From NCBI GenBank assembly GCA_910890315.1, contig CAJVGD010000012.1, positions 558,001-622,000 of the forward strand: a stretch of DNA of 64,000 bases, read 5' to 3'. Below the pieces are notes generated by a model. The model was not told where the DNA came from. It ran no database searches and was given only the letters and a program-made list of their open reading frames with translations. Positions 1-12,177 of this stretch are shown one piece after another (the stretch's first letter is position 1; each line of letters begins with the position of its first letter). The stretch is from Serendipita indica DSM 11827. Lineage: Eukaryota; Basidiomycota; Agaricomycetes; Sebacinales; Serendipitaceae. Made by a program: the position numbers and the translations under genes.

Positions 1-40
1 GCGAGACATGTTCTCTTTCTATGTGCTCATGACCCAAATA

Positions 41-1677
41 GAAAAGGAATGCTGTGATGGTTCAGATGAACCCGAGGGTGTGTGTCCAAATGTTTGCGAG
101 GAAGTTGGGAAGGAGTATAGACAACGACGAGAGGCTGAAGCCAAACTACGCAAAACGGGCTCAAAGATTCGCTCGACTTATGTCATCTTTGCCGAGAAGG
201 AGAAGAAGCGACTACAGTCGTCCATTGCGGCTCTCAAGCTGGAGGTAGAAGCCAAGAAGAAGGAAGAGGCTCATGCAAAGAGTATGCATACCCTAACGAG
301 AAAGACATATACTCAACGCCCTAATAGTTCTGCTCGACCATGCCGAGTCCATGTCCCAAGCTTCCCTCGCGTACAAGCAGCAATCCCGTAAGTACCGCTA
401 TTCAAATCCCATATCACGATTTTTAAATCTTTCAGCTCTTTATCAATCACTCGTCAAGCATTCCGAGGCCCTCAAGTCCCTCCAGGCCCGATATCAAGCT
501 CTCCAAAACCGCGAGCGCGCATTATCCGACGTGCTCAGGAACCTCAAAGAAGGTTACAACCCGAACTATCAGGATATGGCCGTTCTTGAAGCCGTCCGAG
601 GCTGGGATGGCTTGAATCCCGATGCGTCTCCAGTCGAGGAAACTACAGAGTCTTCAGAGCCTGTTGCAGAGAAAGAAGAAACCGTCGATCCATGGGATGA
701 TAACGCAATCTCAACACTTCTGCGAGAGGATCATGTATCCTTGCTGCTGCAGCACGACTCGCATATTTCTCAGGAGGACTCTACGGAAGAAGAAGGTAAC
801 CATTCTGCCCCTTTTGATAGAATTGGTCTGACTGGGGCAGTAGACTCGGTGTTTGACTTGGAGTCTTATGTCCCCGACTCGCTCTACCCAGCCTATGAAA
901 ACGCACGCACGCAAGTGGTTGGCTTGCTTACGAAACTCGGAGTTGTTCGCGAATCCAGTGTGTCGTCCGAAGGTAGAACCTCACCATTCTTTACCTGCTG
1001 CTAGACTAACTGGGAACAGCGACGGCGAAAGCACGCGAACGACACAACACAGCGATAAATCAGCTCAGAAACACCGAGTCAAAACTCTATAATGAAGAAC
1101 AGGCCCTCAACAAACTTTATGATCCAAAGTGGTATGGAGCAGATGGCGCATGGAAGAAATTGGAGGGAACCTGTTTGTCATACAATACCGGCGAGTAAGT
1201 TGATTTCTATCTGAACTAGACTTCTTCCTCATTGCGTCAGGTATACCTATGAGGTCTGCCTATTCGGTCAGGCGACGCAGAAATCCAATAATGGTGGTGG
1301 TAGCCACAGCCTAGGGTACGTCTGCGTACCGCTCCCTTGTCCATTGCTAAGTGCCTTCTAGACACTTCTCATCGTGGAATACCTCTGCTCCCGAAGGAAC
1401 TCCAGAGTACTATTCACGACAAGTGTACAAGCACGGCGCAAAATGCTGGAACGGTCCCGAACGAAGTATCACGGTATGCTATCTTCTTTAATATGCAATC
1501 TTATGCTGATGACGGACTATCCAGGTGGACTTGGTGTGCGGAACGGAGAATGTTCTCCTGTCTGTATCTGAGCCTGAAAAGTGCGAGTATCGTGTCACCG
1601 GCACAACTCCTGCGCTCTGTTTTGCCGACACTGCTGACAAGCCGGCTGGATCGTCGGGCGCAAAGGAGGAACTATAA
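41..1677 (+). CDS. Glucosidase II beta subunit (PRKCSH-like), 5' end missing
   Basis: This is the regulatory, lectin-bearing subunit of ER glucosidase II, which trims glucose from N-glycans on folding glycoproteins. The first visible exon starts after an acceptor at about position 40 and holds the end of an LDL-receptor-A-like module (ECCDGSDEPEGVC), so the signal peptide and start lie off the left edge. A charged coiled coil follows (about 90-520), then an acidic linker. The C-terminal MRH (mannose-6-phosphate receptor homology) domain is spread over several short exons at about 1090-1640 (CLSYNTGEYTYEVCLFGQ; CWNGPERS; LVCGTENVLLSVSEPEKCEY), with the expected cysteines. The protein ends in KEEL, a plausible K/HDEL-type ER retrieval signal. 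At least five introns are visible. It is convergent with the ABC transporter, 168 bp away. Confidence 0.88.
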
Positions 1678-1845
1678 TGGTATTGCAGTAAGTTACCCGA
1701 TGGATTAGACCTACGCGTGCAATTACATATTATCCTCGCGCACATATGGAGCCCTCCGTGTTTGAGTGTAAAGTGGGGATACAGTGTTGCTAATAAGGGA
1801 AAACTTGACCATGTCAAGTATAAAGATGTGATGAGAAGAGAGTCC

Positions 1846-4397
1846 TCAATACTCTACGGCCGCAATCTGTGCGCCCATGACCTCGCGGAACTTTGAACCC
1901 TCGCGAGAGGCGAGTTCCTTGTACGTTCCGATTTCTACAATCCTCCCCTCGTCAAGTACGGCAACCTTTTCGGCGCGTTGGATGGTCGACAGTCGGTGTG
2001 CGACAATAAGGCAGGAGACTGTTCGTGATTGCAATATCTTTGCGATCGCGTCGTTGACTTTGTGCTCGCTGGCCCCGTCTAGAGCGGCAGATGCCTCGTC
2101 CAAACAGAGGATAGAAGCGTGCTTTAGCAGAGCCCTACCAAATTCTTAGAGAAATTGATGAGAGCATTCACGGAAAGTACAAACCTGGCGATTGCAACTC
2201 GCTGTCGCTGGCCACCACTAAGACTATTCTTGTTGACTGCGCCATGTCAGTCGAAGATGCACAGACTTCAACAAAGACGCACTCTTAGTTTCGAACTTTT
2301 CTGGAAAGTCCCAAACAAATTCGCAGTTGGCAAGACGAGCGGCCTCTTCAATCTCTGCTTGACTGGCATCCGGACGGTCATAGGCAATATTCTCCGCAAT
2401 AGTGCCAGAGAATAGGACTGGATCTTGAGGTACGAGTCCTATCTGTGATCGCCACGACGCCGGAGTGTAGTCTCTGATATCTACGCATTGTCAGCGACGT
2501 GGAGTGTGTACGAAATGGTGTACCTGTTCCGTTGAACTTGATCTGACCTAAGTCGGGCTATCACCATGTTAGCCATAGCTAAGAAGTAGTACTAGATCTC
2601 ACATCGTAGAAACGGAGCAGAAGGGCTTGGACACTACTCTTTCCGCTTCCGCTCTTTCCACTGCAACCCAGTCAGAATAAGGATAAACAGAAGGGAATCT
2701 CTTACACTAGTGCCACGCTCTCTCCGGGTTTAATCTCGAGGTCAAACCCATCGAGCACCTGGACGTCGCGACGCTTGGGATATGCAAAGCGCACACCCTC
2801 GAATTTGATTGTACCGACTGCCCTTCCCTCTAGTACTGTGCCTTTCGATGGTGCAATGACAGGTTCACGCTCAAGCAAGTCAAATATTCTTGTTCCCGCA
2901 CCCACACCTTTCATGAGGGTGGTCTAACGGTGGTCAACCATAGACATGGTGTAAAGGAAGATACATACGAAGAAGGAGCTCAGTTGACCCATACTTCCTC
3001 CCACGTACGCGGAGTAGAGCAATAGGCTGCTCAAGTCGCCAACAGAGATGACACCTCGTGAAACAAGAGTTCCACCATAGCCCAGCAGTGCTAGGATTGT
3101 GACGTTTCCCGCTAATCCCGTTGAACCGTAGAAAGTTGCAGTTGCAAAAGCCTCTTTACGTTGAAGACCAAGGACCGAGTCGACCTAGTCTGGATGAGCA
3201 CATAAAGGCCATAGGAGATTTCAAGCGCACATCTTTAGCAAAGAGCTTCAGGGCATGCTTCTCTGCATTGGATGCTTGGACAGTTCGAAGCGCAGAGATT
3301 GACTCTTGCGCCGTGTCAGACATTTTGCCAAGGGCTTCTTGCGTCCTTTTGGAGAGTCGCTTAAGGTAGCGACCATAAAGGACCTATAGAACGTGAGATG
3401 AAGAAGTGGTACTAAGCATGCACTTACGGCACCGAGAGAGATTGGGGGAACGATTGCCAACATGAGAGCTGTCAATGTAGGTGAAAGATAGAACATGAGG
3501 CCAACTATGAATAATTAGTCTATATCGTTGCAGAGTCGAGATATATACCTCCAACAGTGCCAGTCACGACAGCACTACAAGGCATGAGACTGTTTCCAAG
3601 GGATACGAGTGAACGTACCGAAGGCCGTCGCTCAGGTTTCCGGTGACACTGAGAGCGGATTAAGAATGTGAGAGGATATGCAAGTATGTACCCACGATTC
3701 ACCGACAATGTTCGTGTCGACAGAAAGCCGACTCAAGACGTCACCCTCCGAGTTTTCGATAAAGTTGACCTCTTGTCGTAGGGCACTTGCATAGGTATCC
3801 TTTCGTAGTCTGGCGATGATCCTCAGTCCCGACAAGCGCATCAACAAACTTCGACCAAAATTCGCGCAGGCTCCGAGGGTAAAGACTCCTACGAGCGAAG
3901 CAGCTGCCATAGTAGGCGTTAACCCAAGAAACAGGTCCTGTAAGAGGCATTAGATGCGACCAAGATTTGACTGCGCAATGCTAACCGGGTTCGGTGAGGT
4001 AAAGTAATCAATGAGACGTCCAATTGTAAATGGAACTGACATAGATACTGAAGAAGATATAAAGAGCTTGTTTCAAATGTCAATGTGTGCAACTGCGAGT
4101 TTGGAGACTTCTCACTAAGCCAATGGCTATACTCAGGCTTTTACGTTCTGTGAGCGCGAGTCGATAAATTCTTCGCAAAGACGAGCTACTCTTCTCGTCT
4201 GGTTGCATTGAAGTTGGTAAAAAGCGAACGAGGAGCGGCTTGGGCTCTGTTGTCGAAACTTTTGGGGGTTCATTCCGAGTAAAGGAGAGGGCGCGTCTGG
4301 AAAGAATAGGAAGTAACCGTTGGTGGTTTGTAGGACGAGTAAATGCTGATGTGCGCAATATTCTTGAAGTATTTTGGGTCGCTCGACACGAATACAT
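1846..4397 (-). CDS. Mitochondrial ABC half-transporter, Mdl1/ABCB10 type
   Basis: This is a half-size ABC exporter (one membrane domain, one ATPase domain), probably in the mitochondrial inner membrane, where yeast Mdl1 exports peptides from the matrix. The start at 4397 opens a basic, Ser/Arg-rich, acid-poor leader ([12 protein letters not shown]...) typical of mitochondrial import. The membrane domain follows in several exons (for example 3632-3910, with [20 protein letters not shown]). The nucleotide-binding domain begins near 2914 ([15 protein letters not shown]). It has the Q-loop region ([20 protein letters not shown]), the [13 protein letters not shown] signature near 2200, [12 protein letters not shown] (Walker B) and IVAHRLSTI (H-loop). 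An intron lies just after the signature, so the continuous reading stretches look broken although the gene appears intact. At least nine introns. Confidence 0.87.
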
Positions 4398-4535
4398 GAT
4401 GCCGAGAAGTGAGTGACGAGTCGAAGTTTGTGCACCTCTTGAGCTCGACCACGATTCTCTGATTTTTAACAAAACGATATAATCTGACTGCTCGTATACT
4501 TACAGCTGTAACAACGACTTTTACCTTGTGCCACG

Positions 4536-5477
4536 ATGGACGCCTTTGACGACAACGACGAGTTTGTGCGCGCGTCGTCTACATTCCCTGCGCTCGAGGA
4601 CGACTTGGATGGATTCGGAGGAATGACGACCGCTGCTCCCGCTCCCATCCAAAATATCCCCAGCGAACCGCTCGATTTTGACTTTGACCCGCTGCCAGCA
4701 TCCAACGCACCGCCAGTACGCGTCACTGGAGATGATGAGATTCAAAAGTTTGAAAGCCAGTTCCCCTGATATTGGCACGGTACGTGGCAGAATGGCTCCT
4801 ACGTGTCTGGCTTCTGGAGTGCAGATTGCTGACTCTTTTTTATTATTCGAATACAGCCCGTTCAACAACCTCCGTCTGTACCTACGTTTGGAGCAACGCG
4901 TTCATTTGCAGGGACGCCTGTCCAACCACCTGCCTATGCGCAACCGTCTATTACCCCAGCATTTGAGGAGGAGCCACAAGTAATCAAGTACGGAGAGTCT
5001 CATAAGCTCTTATATAGATCACTTACACCTCACTCAAAGGGACTGGCGTGAAAAGCAACAGGCCGAGATTGCGAAGCGGGACGAGAGGAGCGCCCGTCGA
5101 CGCGAAGATATCAAAAAGCAGGCCAACGAGTCGATTGATGAATTCTATATTGAGCATAAAGCAAAAGTCGAGCGCAATATCAAGGACAACAAGTGCGTTA
5201 TGAACGTGTGTATGTGCGCTCGGGGCGGTTGACTGACGGGCGCCATCTGCACGTTTTTCCCAGGTTGCGTGAGGAAGAATTCAGGGCCAAACTGACAGAG
5301 TCTCTCTCTGCGGGGACAACGTGGAGCCGCATATGTGAAATTATCGAGCTCGAAAATTCTCAGTCAAAGACGATTGCACGCACGGGCGCTGGAACGACGG
5401 ATCTGACGCGTTACAAGGAAGTCTTACTACGTCTCAAACGCGAAGGAACTTCTGCACCGGGCGCTGCTGGATACTAG
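4536..5477 (+). CDS. CLC1: Clathrin light chain
   Basis: This is the regulatory light chain of clathrin, which binds the heavy-chain hub during coated-vesicle assembly. The start MDAFDDNDEFVRASS begins an acidic, disordered N-terminus with the EIQKFESQFPDIG stretch common in fungal light chains. After two or three short introns comes the charged helical heavy-chain-binding region (DWREKQQAEIAKRDERSARRR-type helix, then ANESIDEFYIEHKAKVERN). The C-terminus has the conserved tryptophan segment (TTWSRICEIIELENSQSKT) and the basic DLTRYKEVLLRLKRE end. Length is about 230-240 residues, normal for the family. It diverges from the ABC transporter; the start codons are 138 bp apart. Confidence 0.9.
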
Positions 5478-6143
5478 CTGTGCAAAAAAAGACTTATTTT
5501 TGCCGAGCTCCCAATTCAGGTTCGCATGCTAAGCTTTGCCCCACCCCCAGTTTTGCCCTGTGGCATGCCTAATTAGGGGTCTTTAACCCATAATGTGGCC
5601 TCTACGACTGATTTGAAAGAGCCTGAAAAACAGAGGCTTATCAGCCGCTGAAGATGCTCGGCGTCCGGATCCGCTCCTCCCGAGTGACCAATCAACGGGA
5701 TCCCATTGAAATCCTCTACCACCTAGCCAAATCCGCGGAAGAGCTAACGGACAGGTCAGCCTCGTGTCCAGTTTAATTAGCCAACATTTCTCCCGGTATC
5801 CACACGTTGTTAAGGGTTAGGCGACTGCCACGGAGCGCGGATAAGCCGGAGTGGCTGTCTGGGCCAAACAAAAATGTATCACTTGGTCCCCTCCCCTTCC
5901 CGGGTTTCGTATAGATCACCTTATAGACCGCGCTTCGTCGCCATAAACGTTCTTGATATTCTCAAGCGTAGACCACTCGCCTTAGCTCACATTTTTATCC
6001 TTTTTTTAACCGTTTGGTGAGTGGCGCCCGTCCCGTCTTGTCTGAGCCCGCAACCGGCTTTGTCAGATTGTGCCCTCCCTCCAGTCTCCCAGAGTCTGCT
6101 TACTGACGCTGTTTGTCTTTCTTTTTCCTTCCAGACTGCTAGA
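5478..6143. promoter_or_regulatory. Clathrin light chain/EF3 intergenic region with EF3 5'-UTR intron
   Basis: There is no convincing gene here. The left part is the 3' flank of the clathrin light chain. The right part is the promoter and leader of EF3: a CCAAT-type box sits in gaccaatcaac at about 5689, and a pyrimidine-rich leader runs to about 6135. A sequence starting gtgagtgg near 6015 and ending ccttccag at about 6134, just before the start codon context, fits a 5'-UTR intron, common in strongly expressed fungal genes. The promoter elements are inferred by eye. Confidence 0.5.
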
Positions 6144-9100
6144 ATGCCCGCTGTTACCACCGCCGCAACCACAGTCCCAACGGCCGTCAAGGCTGGCGCA
6201 CTCGACGCCCCTGCCTTGCTCGTTTGCGACAAGGCCACACGAGTGGCTGCTGTAGAAGCCCTCGTCTCCAAAATCCAAAATGATGGTCCTGCTGCTATCC
6301 AGTCCATCAACCTCGTCGAGAGCATCATCTCTGCCCTCTCCGACAAGAAGAACCCTGCAAACCGCGAGGCTGCCGCGTCCTGCGTCCAGCTCCTTGCTAC
6401 AAAGGGTGCCGCTGCTCAGCTCGAGCCATTTATCCTTGCCGACGCTTCTAGCGGCCTTATTCCCGTCCTTCTCGAGTCGCTCGCCGATAAGACTCCGGCC
6501 GTCCGTGCCAACGCCCTTGATGCCCTTGTGGCCGTCATCGAAAACTCGAGCGTCTGGTCTGCCTCTCTCATCCTCCCCGTCCTCTTGCACCAGATCAAGA
6601 CGGCTGGAAAATGGCAGATCAAGACTGGGTGCCTCACCGCACTCAACACGCTCGTCAAGGTCGCACCCACCCAGACGGCCAGCCAGACTCCCGAGATCAT
6701 CCCAGTCCTCGCAGAGGCTATTTGGGATACCAAGGCTGATGTCAAAAAGGCTGCCCGCGACTCGCTCAAGAATACGACCGAACTCGTCTCCAACAAGGAT
6801 ATCGTCAACTTTATTCCCGCGCTGAGGAGCGCACTCATTAATCCTGTCGAAGAGGTCCCCAAAACTATTCAGCTCCTTTCTGCTACGACTTTCGTTTCGG
6901 AGGTGGATGCTCCCACTCTTTCCCTCATGGTTCCCCTTCTTTCTCGTGGTCTTCAAGAACGTCCTGTGGCGACGAAGCGCAAGTGTGCCGTTATCATCGA
7001 CAACATGGCCAAGCTCGTCGATAACGAACACACCGTTCGTCCCTTTATCCCCAAACTTTTGCCTGGTCTCCTCAAGGTCGAAGAGGCCATGCCAGATCCA
7101 GAGGCTCGCAGCGTCTGCCAGCGTGCCATCGCTACCCTCCGCGGCGTTGCCAAGTTGCCCGAGGGTGATGGTAGCCAGCTCCCACCCGCAAAGGTGGTCG
7201 ACGTTGCTCACGTCTCCAAGTTGCTCGCCGCTGCCTACAAGAAGGCGGGCGCTGCAACTGTTCCAGACCTCAGCTCTCCTGCTGCCGTCTATGCCTGCAA
7301 GCTCGCTGCGAACATGATCACCGTTCGCATGTTCGACTCGCAAGAGTGGCTCAAGTCGCTCCCTACCTACATTTCGTTCATCGCTTCTCAACCCGATGCC
7401 GAGGCTGTCACGCGCGAGTTGCTCCTCAAGAGCGCTAGCGATGACGACGACGAGGCCGAAGTTGCCGATGACGAAGAACAAGGTGAGGATCTCTGCAACT
7501 GCACCTTTTCGCTCGCCTATGGTGCCAAGATCCTCTTGAACACGGCCACTCTCCGTCTCAAGCGTGGCCACCGCTACGGATTGTGTGGTCGCAACGGAAG
7601 CGGTAAGTCAATAGTTCTTGTGATGTTTATTTTTCTGACCATCTATTAGGCAAGTCCACTTTGATGAGGGCCATTACCAACGGTCAGGTCGAGGGCTTCC
7701 CATCGCCAGACGAAGTCCGCACCTTCTACGTCGAGCACGACATTGACGGAAGCGAAGAGTCCACCACCATCCTCGATTTTATTCTCTCCGACAAGCGCAT
7801 CCTCGCGGACAAGAAGGAAATCGTCGAGACCTTGCCTCTGTCGGTTTCAGCGATGAGCGCCAACAGACCTCCATTGGTTCACTCTCTGGTGGTTGGAAGA
7901 TGAAGCTCGCACTCGCTCGTGCCATGCTCTTCAAGGCCGACATTCTCCTTCTCGATGAGCCGACTAACCACTTGGATGTCGTCAACATTGCCTGGCTCGA
8001 GAACTACCTTACGTCGCTCACCCACTGCACATCCAGTACGTTTTATTTTCCTTTCTAGTCTTCTCATCTGACAGTTTTTTTATAGTCATCGTCTCGCACG
8101 ACTCTGGCTTCCTCAACAACACCATCACGGATGTCCTCCACCTCAACCGCTTCAAGATCAGACGTTACCGCGGCAATCTCGAGTCGTTTGTCAAGGCGGT
8201 GCCCGAGGCCAAGTCGTACTACACGCTCGAGGCCGCTGATGACTACAAGTTCCGCTTCCCCGACCCGCCATTCCTCGATGGTGTCAAGACCAAGGAAAAG
8301 GCGCTCCTCAAGATGCGCAAGGTTGGCTTCCAGTACCCTACCCAGACTCAACAGCAGCTCTACGACATTACGCTGCAAGTCTCGCTCTCGTCCCGTGTCG
8401 CTATCCTTGGCCCCAACGGAAGTGGTAAATCCACTTTGGTCAAGCTCCTCATTGGCGACATGGAGGCCAACAAGGGCGGAGAGGTCTGGAAGCACCCCAA
8501 CTTGGTCATTGGCTATGTCGCCCAGCATGCCTTCCACCACATTGAGCAGCATCTTGACAAGACGCCGCTCGAGTACATGCTCTGGCGCTACCAGACTGGT
8601 GAGGATCTCGAGGAGATGATGAAGGCCAACCGCGAGTTGACGCCAGAGGAGGTCAAGAAGATGAAGGAGGGTGCCAACATTGTCATCGACGGCCAGAAGC
8701 GCATTATCGAAGAGATCAACAACCGCAAGAAGCTCAAGCAGTCGTTTGAGTACGAGGTCTCCTTCAAGGGACTTTCGTCCAGCGAGAACGTCTGGTTGCC
8801 CCGTGATGAGCTTGTCAAGCGCGGCTTCGAGAAGCGCATCTTGGAGATTGATACGCGCGAGGCTCAACGTCTCGGCTTGCTCCGCCCACTCGTCCGCAAG
8901 GAAATCGAGAAGCACTTTGCCGACTTTGGTCTCGAACCAGAGTTTGTCTCGCACAACTCGATGCGCGGTCTCTCTGGTGGTCAAAAGGTCAAGATTGTGT
9001 TGGGAGCCGCGACCTGGCGCCGCCCACACATCCTCGCCCTCGACGAGCCGACCAACTACCTCGATCGCGAGTCTCTCGCAGCGCTCATTGGCGCTCTCAA

Positions 9101-9404
9101 GGACTTCAACGGTGGTGTGCTCATCATCACTCACTCGCGTGACTTCAGCGAGTCGGTTTGCAGTGAAGTCTGGGCGATGAGGGATGGTCACCTCGAGGCA
9201 TCTGGCCACAACTGGGTCGAAGGTCAGGGCTCGGGTCCAAGAATTGATCAGCCAGCTGGTGAAGATGAGGATCAGTACGACGCTATGGGCAACAAGATTG
9301 AAAAGTCAAAGTTGAAGAAGAAGTTGACCTCCAACGAGGCACGCAAAGCCAAGAAGGATCGTATGGCTCGTCGCAAGCGTGGAGAGGACTCTGATGGCGA
9401 ATAA
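6144..9404 (+). CDS. TEF3: Translation elongation factor 3 (EF3), with a one-base frame slip
   Basis: This fungus-specific soluble ABC ATPase works on the ribosome, helping to release E-site tRNA at each elongation cycle. The start [16 protein letters not shown] follows a likely 5'-UTR intron. HEAT repeats fill roughly residues 1-400. The first ATPase domain has [10 protein letters not shown] (Walker A), [14 protein letters not shown] (signature) and [12 protein letters not shown]. The second has [14 protein letters not shown], a long helical insertion, [16 protein letters not shown] and [14 protein letters not shown], followed by a lysine-rich tail. Introns are 7603-7649 (inside the first P-loop codon run) and 8036-8085. 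The three exons sum to 3164 nt, one short of a whole number of codons. The reading frame slips at about 7832-7836, between IVETL and the expected [10 protein letters not shown]. Restoring one base gives a 1,054-residue protein, the normal size, so I think this is a sequence error rather than a dead gene. Confidence 0.93.
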
Positions 9405-9914
9405 ACGCCCAGTCTCTCTTCTGCTCAAAAGGAGACGTCGTCTCCACTGCGGGTATCCGCCCTTGTCACGACCTCCATGCCTCTCTCGTTGGTTCGGTTT
9501 TCTCTCTCAGCTGTGTCTTTTGCGACTTTTATTTTGCGCTGCCCGTATGCGTATGTAGTCTTTCCATGTCCTCTCCTATACCTCTGCCGATCAATATGAT
9601 CATTTGTTTCTCGATATTTTATTGCCTTGCGCATTGTAAATTGTGAGATCGTTCTGAGACGACAATAAGATGAGCACGATTTTGACAATCGGCCCATGGA
9701 CGCGATTGTGCCACTTTGAACCTTGAACCCTCCGCCCGCGATTGTTTGGTTGCTTGTCTATAAAAGAGACCTACTGGCCTCACTTACACGAATTGCTAGA
9801 CTTCGACATCTACCAGAATTCTCCTCTCTTCCTCGTCGGACCATCTGCTCCCCTCGGAATCTTTCTGTCAAATCCACAAGTTCCAGTGATCTGCTCTCTC
9901 CCATTTTGCTCAGA
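9405..9914. promoter_or_regulatory. EF3 3' flank and FPP synthase promoter
   Basis: This 510 bp gap has no supported gene. The first half is the AT-rich 3' untranslated region of EF3. The second half is the promoter and leader of farnesyl diphosphate synthase, with a clear TATA box (see the separate entry) and a pyrimidine-rich leader (ttctcctctcttcctcgtc) before the start codon. Confidence 0.5.
9759..9766 (+). promoter_or_regulatory. TATA box of FPP synthase
   Basis: TATAAAAG lies 149 bp upstream of the FPP synthase start codon (counted from its last base to the ATG), in a region otherwise free of genes. Position and sequence fit a strong Pol II core promoter. Confidence 0.5.
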
Positions 9915-11319
9915 ATGGCCGCTCCTGCTATCGATCCAAAAGCCAAGGCTGCTCAGCGCAAGAAGGAATTCCTTGATGTCTGGCCAAAGCTCGAAAGCGA
10001 GCTCGTCCAACTGATGAAGCAACATTCAATGCCAGAAGATGCGACAGAGTGGTTCAGACGCGTATGTTTGATTCTCTTTGCGTTTGATAGCCAACTGATC
10101 ATTGGGTTTCCCGTCCGCGGCGCTCTCTCAACAGAATCTCAATTATAATACTCCACATGGGAAATTGAACCGTGGAATCTCTGTCGTGGATACGTTTGAG
10201 ATCCTCCAGGGGCGTGCCTTGACTGCCGACGAATTCTTCAAGGCGTCGGTCCTTGGATGGTGCGTTGAACTGCTCCAGGCCTACTTCCTCGTCGCGGACG
10301 ACATGATGGATCAGTCCATCACGCGTCGTGGACAAGCTTGCTGGTACCGATTGCCCCAGGTCGGAAACATTGCGATCAACGATTCGTTTATGCTCGAAGC
10401 TGCCATTTACCATCTCCTCAAGCTCTACTTCCGCGAGGAAAAGAGTTATGTGTACATCCTCGAACTCTTCCTCGAAACTACGCTCAAGACGGAGATTGGC
10501 CAGTTGATCGACTTGATCACTGCACCAGAGGAGCATGTCGATTTGAGCAAGTTTTCGTTGAAAAAGTATGCATCCAGCCATTTTGCTAAACTAGCCAGAA
10601 CACTAACGAGTCTGTAGGCACCAGCTCATTGTGATTTACAAGACGGCCTACTATTCATTCTACCTTCCGGTGGCACTCGGTATGCGGTATGCTGGTATCA
10701 ACTCTGATGCCGCATACGCGACCGCACTCTCAATCCTCATTCCGATTGGCGAGTACTTCCAAGTACAAGACGACTACCTCGATTGTTTCGGTACACCCGA
10801 GCAGATTGGTAAAGTCGGTACGGATATTTTGGACAACAAATGCAGTTGGAACGTCAATATTGCTCTCCAACGTGCCTCTCCTGAGCAAAGGAAGATTCTC
10901 GATGTGCGTCTTTCAAGCTCATGCACTTGGTTTATACTCGGACCTAACGAAGACTAGGAAAACTATGGACGTAAAGACTCGGCGTGCGAGGCACGCGTCA
11001 AGGCCGTCTTTAACGAGCTGAAGATTGAAGAGCTCTATAGGGAATACGAGCAAAACACGTACGAGAAGCTTAATAAGCTCATTGATGCGATCCCCGAATC
11101 GGAGGGGCCAGTAGAGTACACCTCTGGGGTGAGTGTTTTGTCCATCCCTACTCTGAACGCCACGCCTCATCTACATCGTAGGGCAACGCTACATACGAAC
11201 CGATGATGGAACCCTACCCGCGAACGATTCCGAGTCTGGGAAATGACAAGGATACGATGGGTTTGAAACGCGAGGTATTCAGGAGCTTCCTGAACAAGAT
11301 TTACAAGAGGCAAAAGTAG
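9915..11319 (+). CDS. ERG20: Farnesyl diphosphate synthase
   Basis: This enzyme condenses isopentenyl diphosphate with DMAPP and then GPP to make FPP, feeding sterol, dolichol, quinone and prenylation pathways in the cytosol. The start [19 protein letters not shown] is chosen because it opens the conserved [14 protein letters not shown] helix. The first aspartate-rich motif is in [20 protein letters not shown] (exon 2) and the second in [19 protein letters not shown] (exon 3). The basic C-terminus [10 protein letters not shown] is typical of FPP synthases. Four introns are visible, near 10062-10135, 10567-10618, 10903-10958 and 11131-11181. Length of about 355 residues matches the family. Of the two aromatic residues just before the first motif that set chain length (AYFLVADD), the pattern fits FPP rather than GGPP synthesis. 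Confidence 0.94.
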
Positions 11320-11424
11320 AAATGTATTACTTGATCCAGGATTGTTTTACGCGTTTGATGAATCAAAACTTTGTTCAACTCATTGGATTGTCTCTTGCAC
11401 AGGAGGCCGGGTGGCGAAGCGAAG

Positions 11425-12163
11425 ATGGAGTCGTACCAAATCCCACACTCTGGCGCATCAGTCTTCGTCGCACTTTTCAAGAATGTCACCAATGCAGCCT
11501 CACTTAAGAAGAGACTTGTGACGGCTTCGACAATGGCAGGAGACGAAGGGATCGCGGAACGAGCCGCGGTCAACTTTGCCTTTATCGATGCGCGCCTGGT
11601 TGGTCCAAGTCTTTCCTTTTACGCGTCTGAATCAATACATGCAAGGTTACGAGTAAGATGATGCTTGAGACGGCTATTCACCAGGCTTTGCTCGCCGAAG
11701 AGCAGGGCGCGTTGAAGACAAAGTATATTCACTCCGAGATTCTATGGTTCTTGAATCCAGGCAATAATGTACGATCTGGTTTTTGGCCCCGAAAGACTCT
11801 AAACCTTGACAGATTTCTGAAGCTATCCGACGCTTTGGTGTGACAGAGTCGTCTACAGACATCGTCGTACTTCGCGTTTTCAAAGATAGTGAACCACGAA
11901 GCATAGACGTAAGGAAAGACATGGAAAAGGTTGTAGAAGGGCAAATTGCCCCTCTGGAAGATCTGCCCACAGACTGGGCAGCACTAAAAAAGGCTCGTCC
12001 ATCTACCTTGCTGCTACTACTACATAAACTCATGTCTCTGTTTCAGTATTACAAGCTCGGCTCCGACACGGCACTGGTGCAGGCAGACTCTGAGGAAGCT
12101 CAGCGCCGAGCCGTGGATAGAATTGTTATCAACACAATTGCAATCAAATCCGTAGCATCATAG
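11425..12163 (+). CDS. CGI121: KEOPS/EKC complex subunit Cgi121 (TPRKB-like)
   Basis: This small subunit binds the Bud32 kinase in the KEOPS complex, which makes the t6A modification at tRNA position 37 and in yeast also affects telomeres. The start is MESYQIPHSGASVFVALFKN. Family landmarks are VALFKNVTNAASLKKRL, NFAFIDARL, MMLETAIHQALLAEEQGALKTK, the hallmark TKYIHSEILWFLNPGNN, then (after an intron) ISEAIRRFGVTESSTDIVVLRVF. The C-terminus ends VINTIAIKSVAS. Introns lie near 11600-11655, 11769-11812 and about 12000-12045. It starts only 105 bp after FPP synthase, on the same strand. Confidence 0.85.
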
Positions 12164-12177
12164 AAACAACGTTGCGG

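Noticed and set aside
6063-7571. A 502-codon open stretch on the minus strand across EF3 exon 1
   Set aside because: It is antisense to a strongly codon-biased gene. C/T-rich third positions leave the opposite strand open, and the translation has no recognisable domain.
8064-9209. A 381-codon open stretch on the minus strand across EF3 exon 3
   Set aside because: Same explanation; the plus strand clearly encodes the second EF3 ATPase domain.
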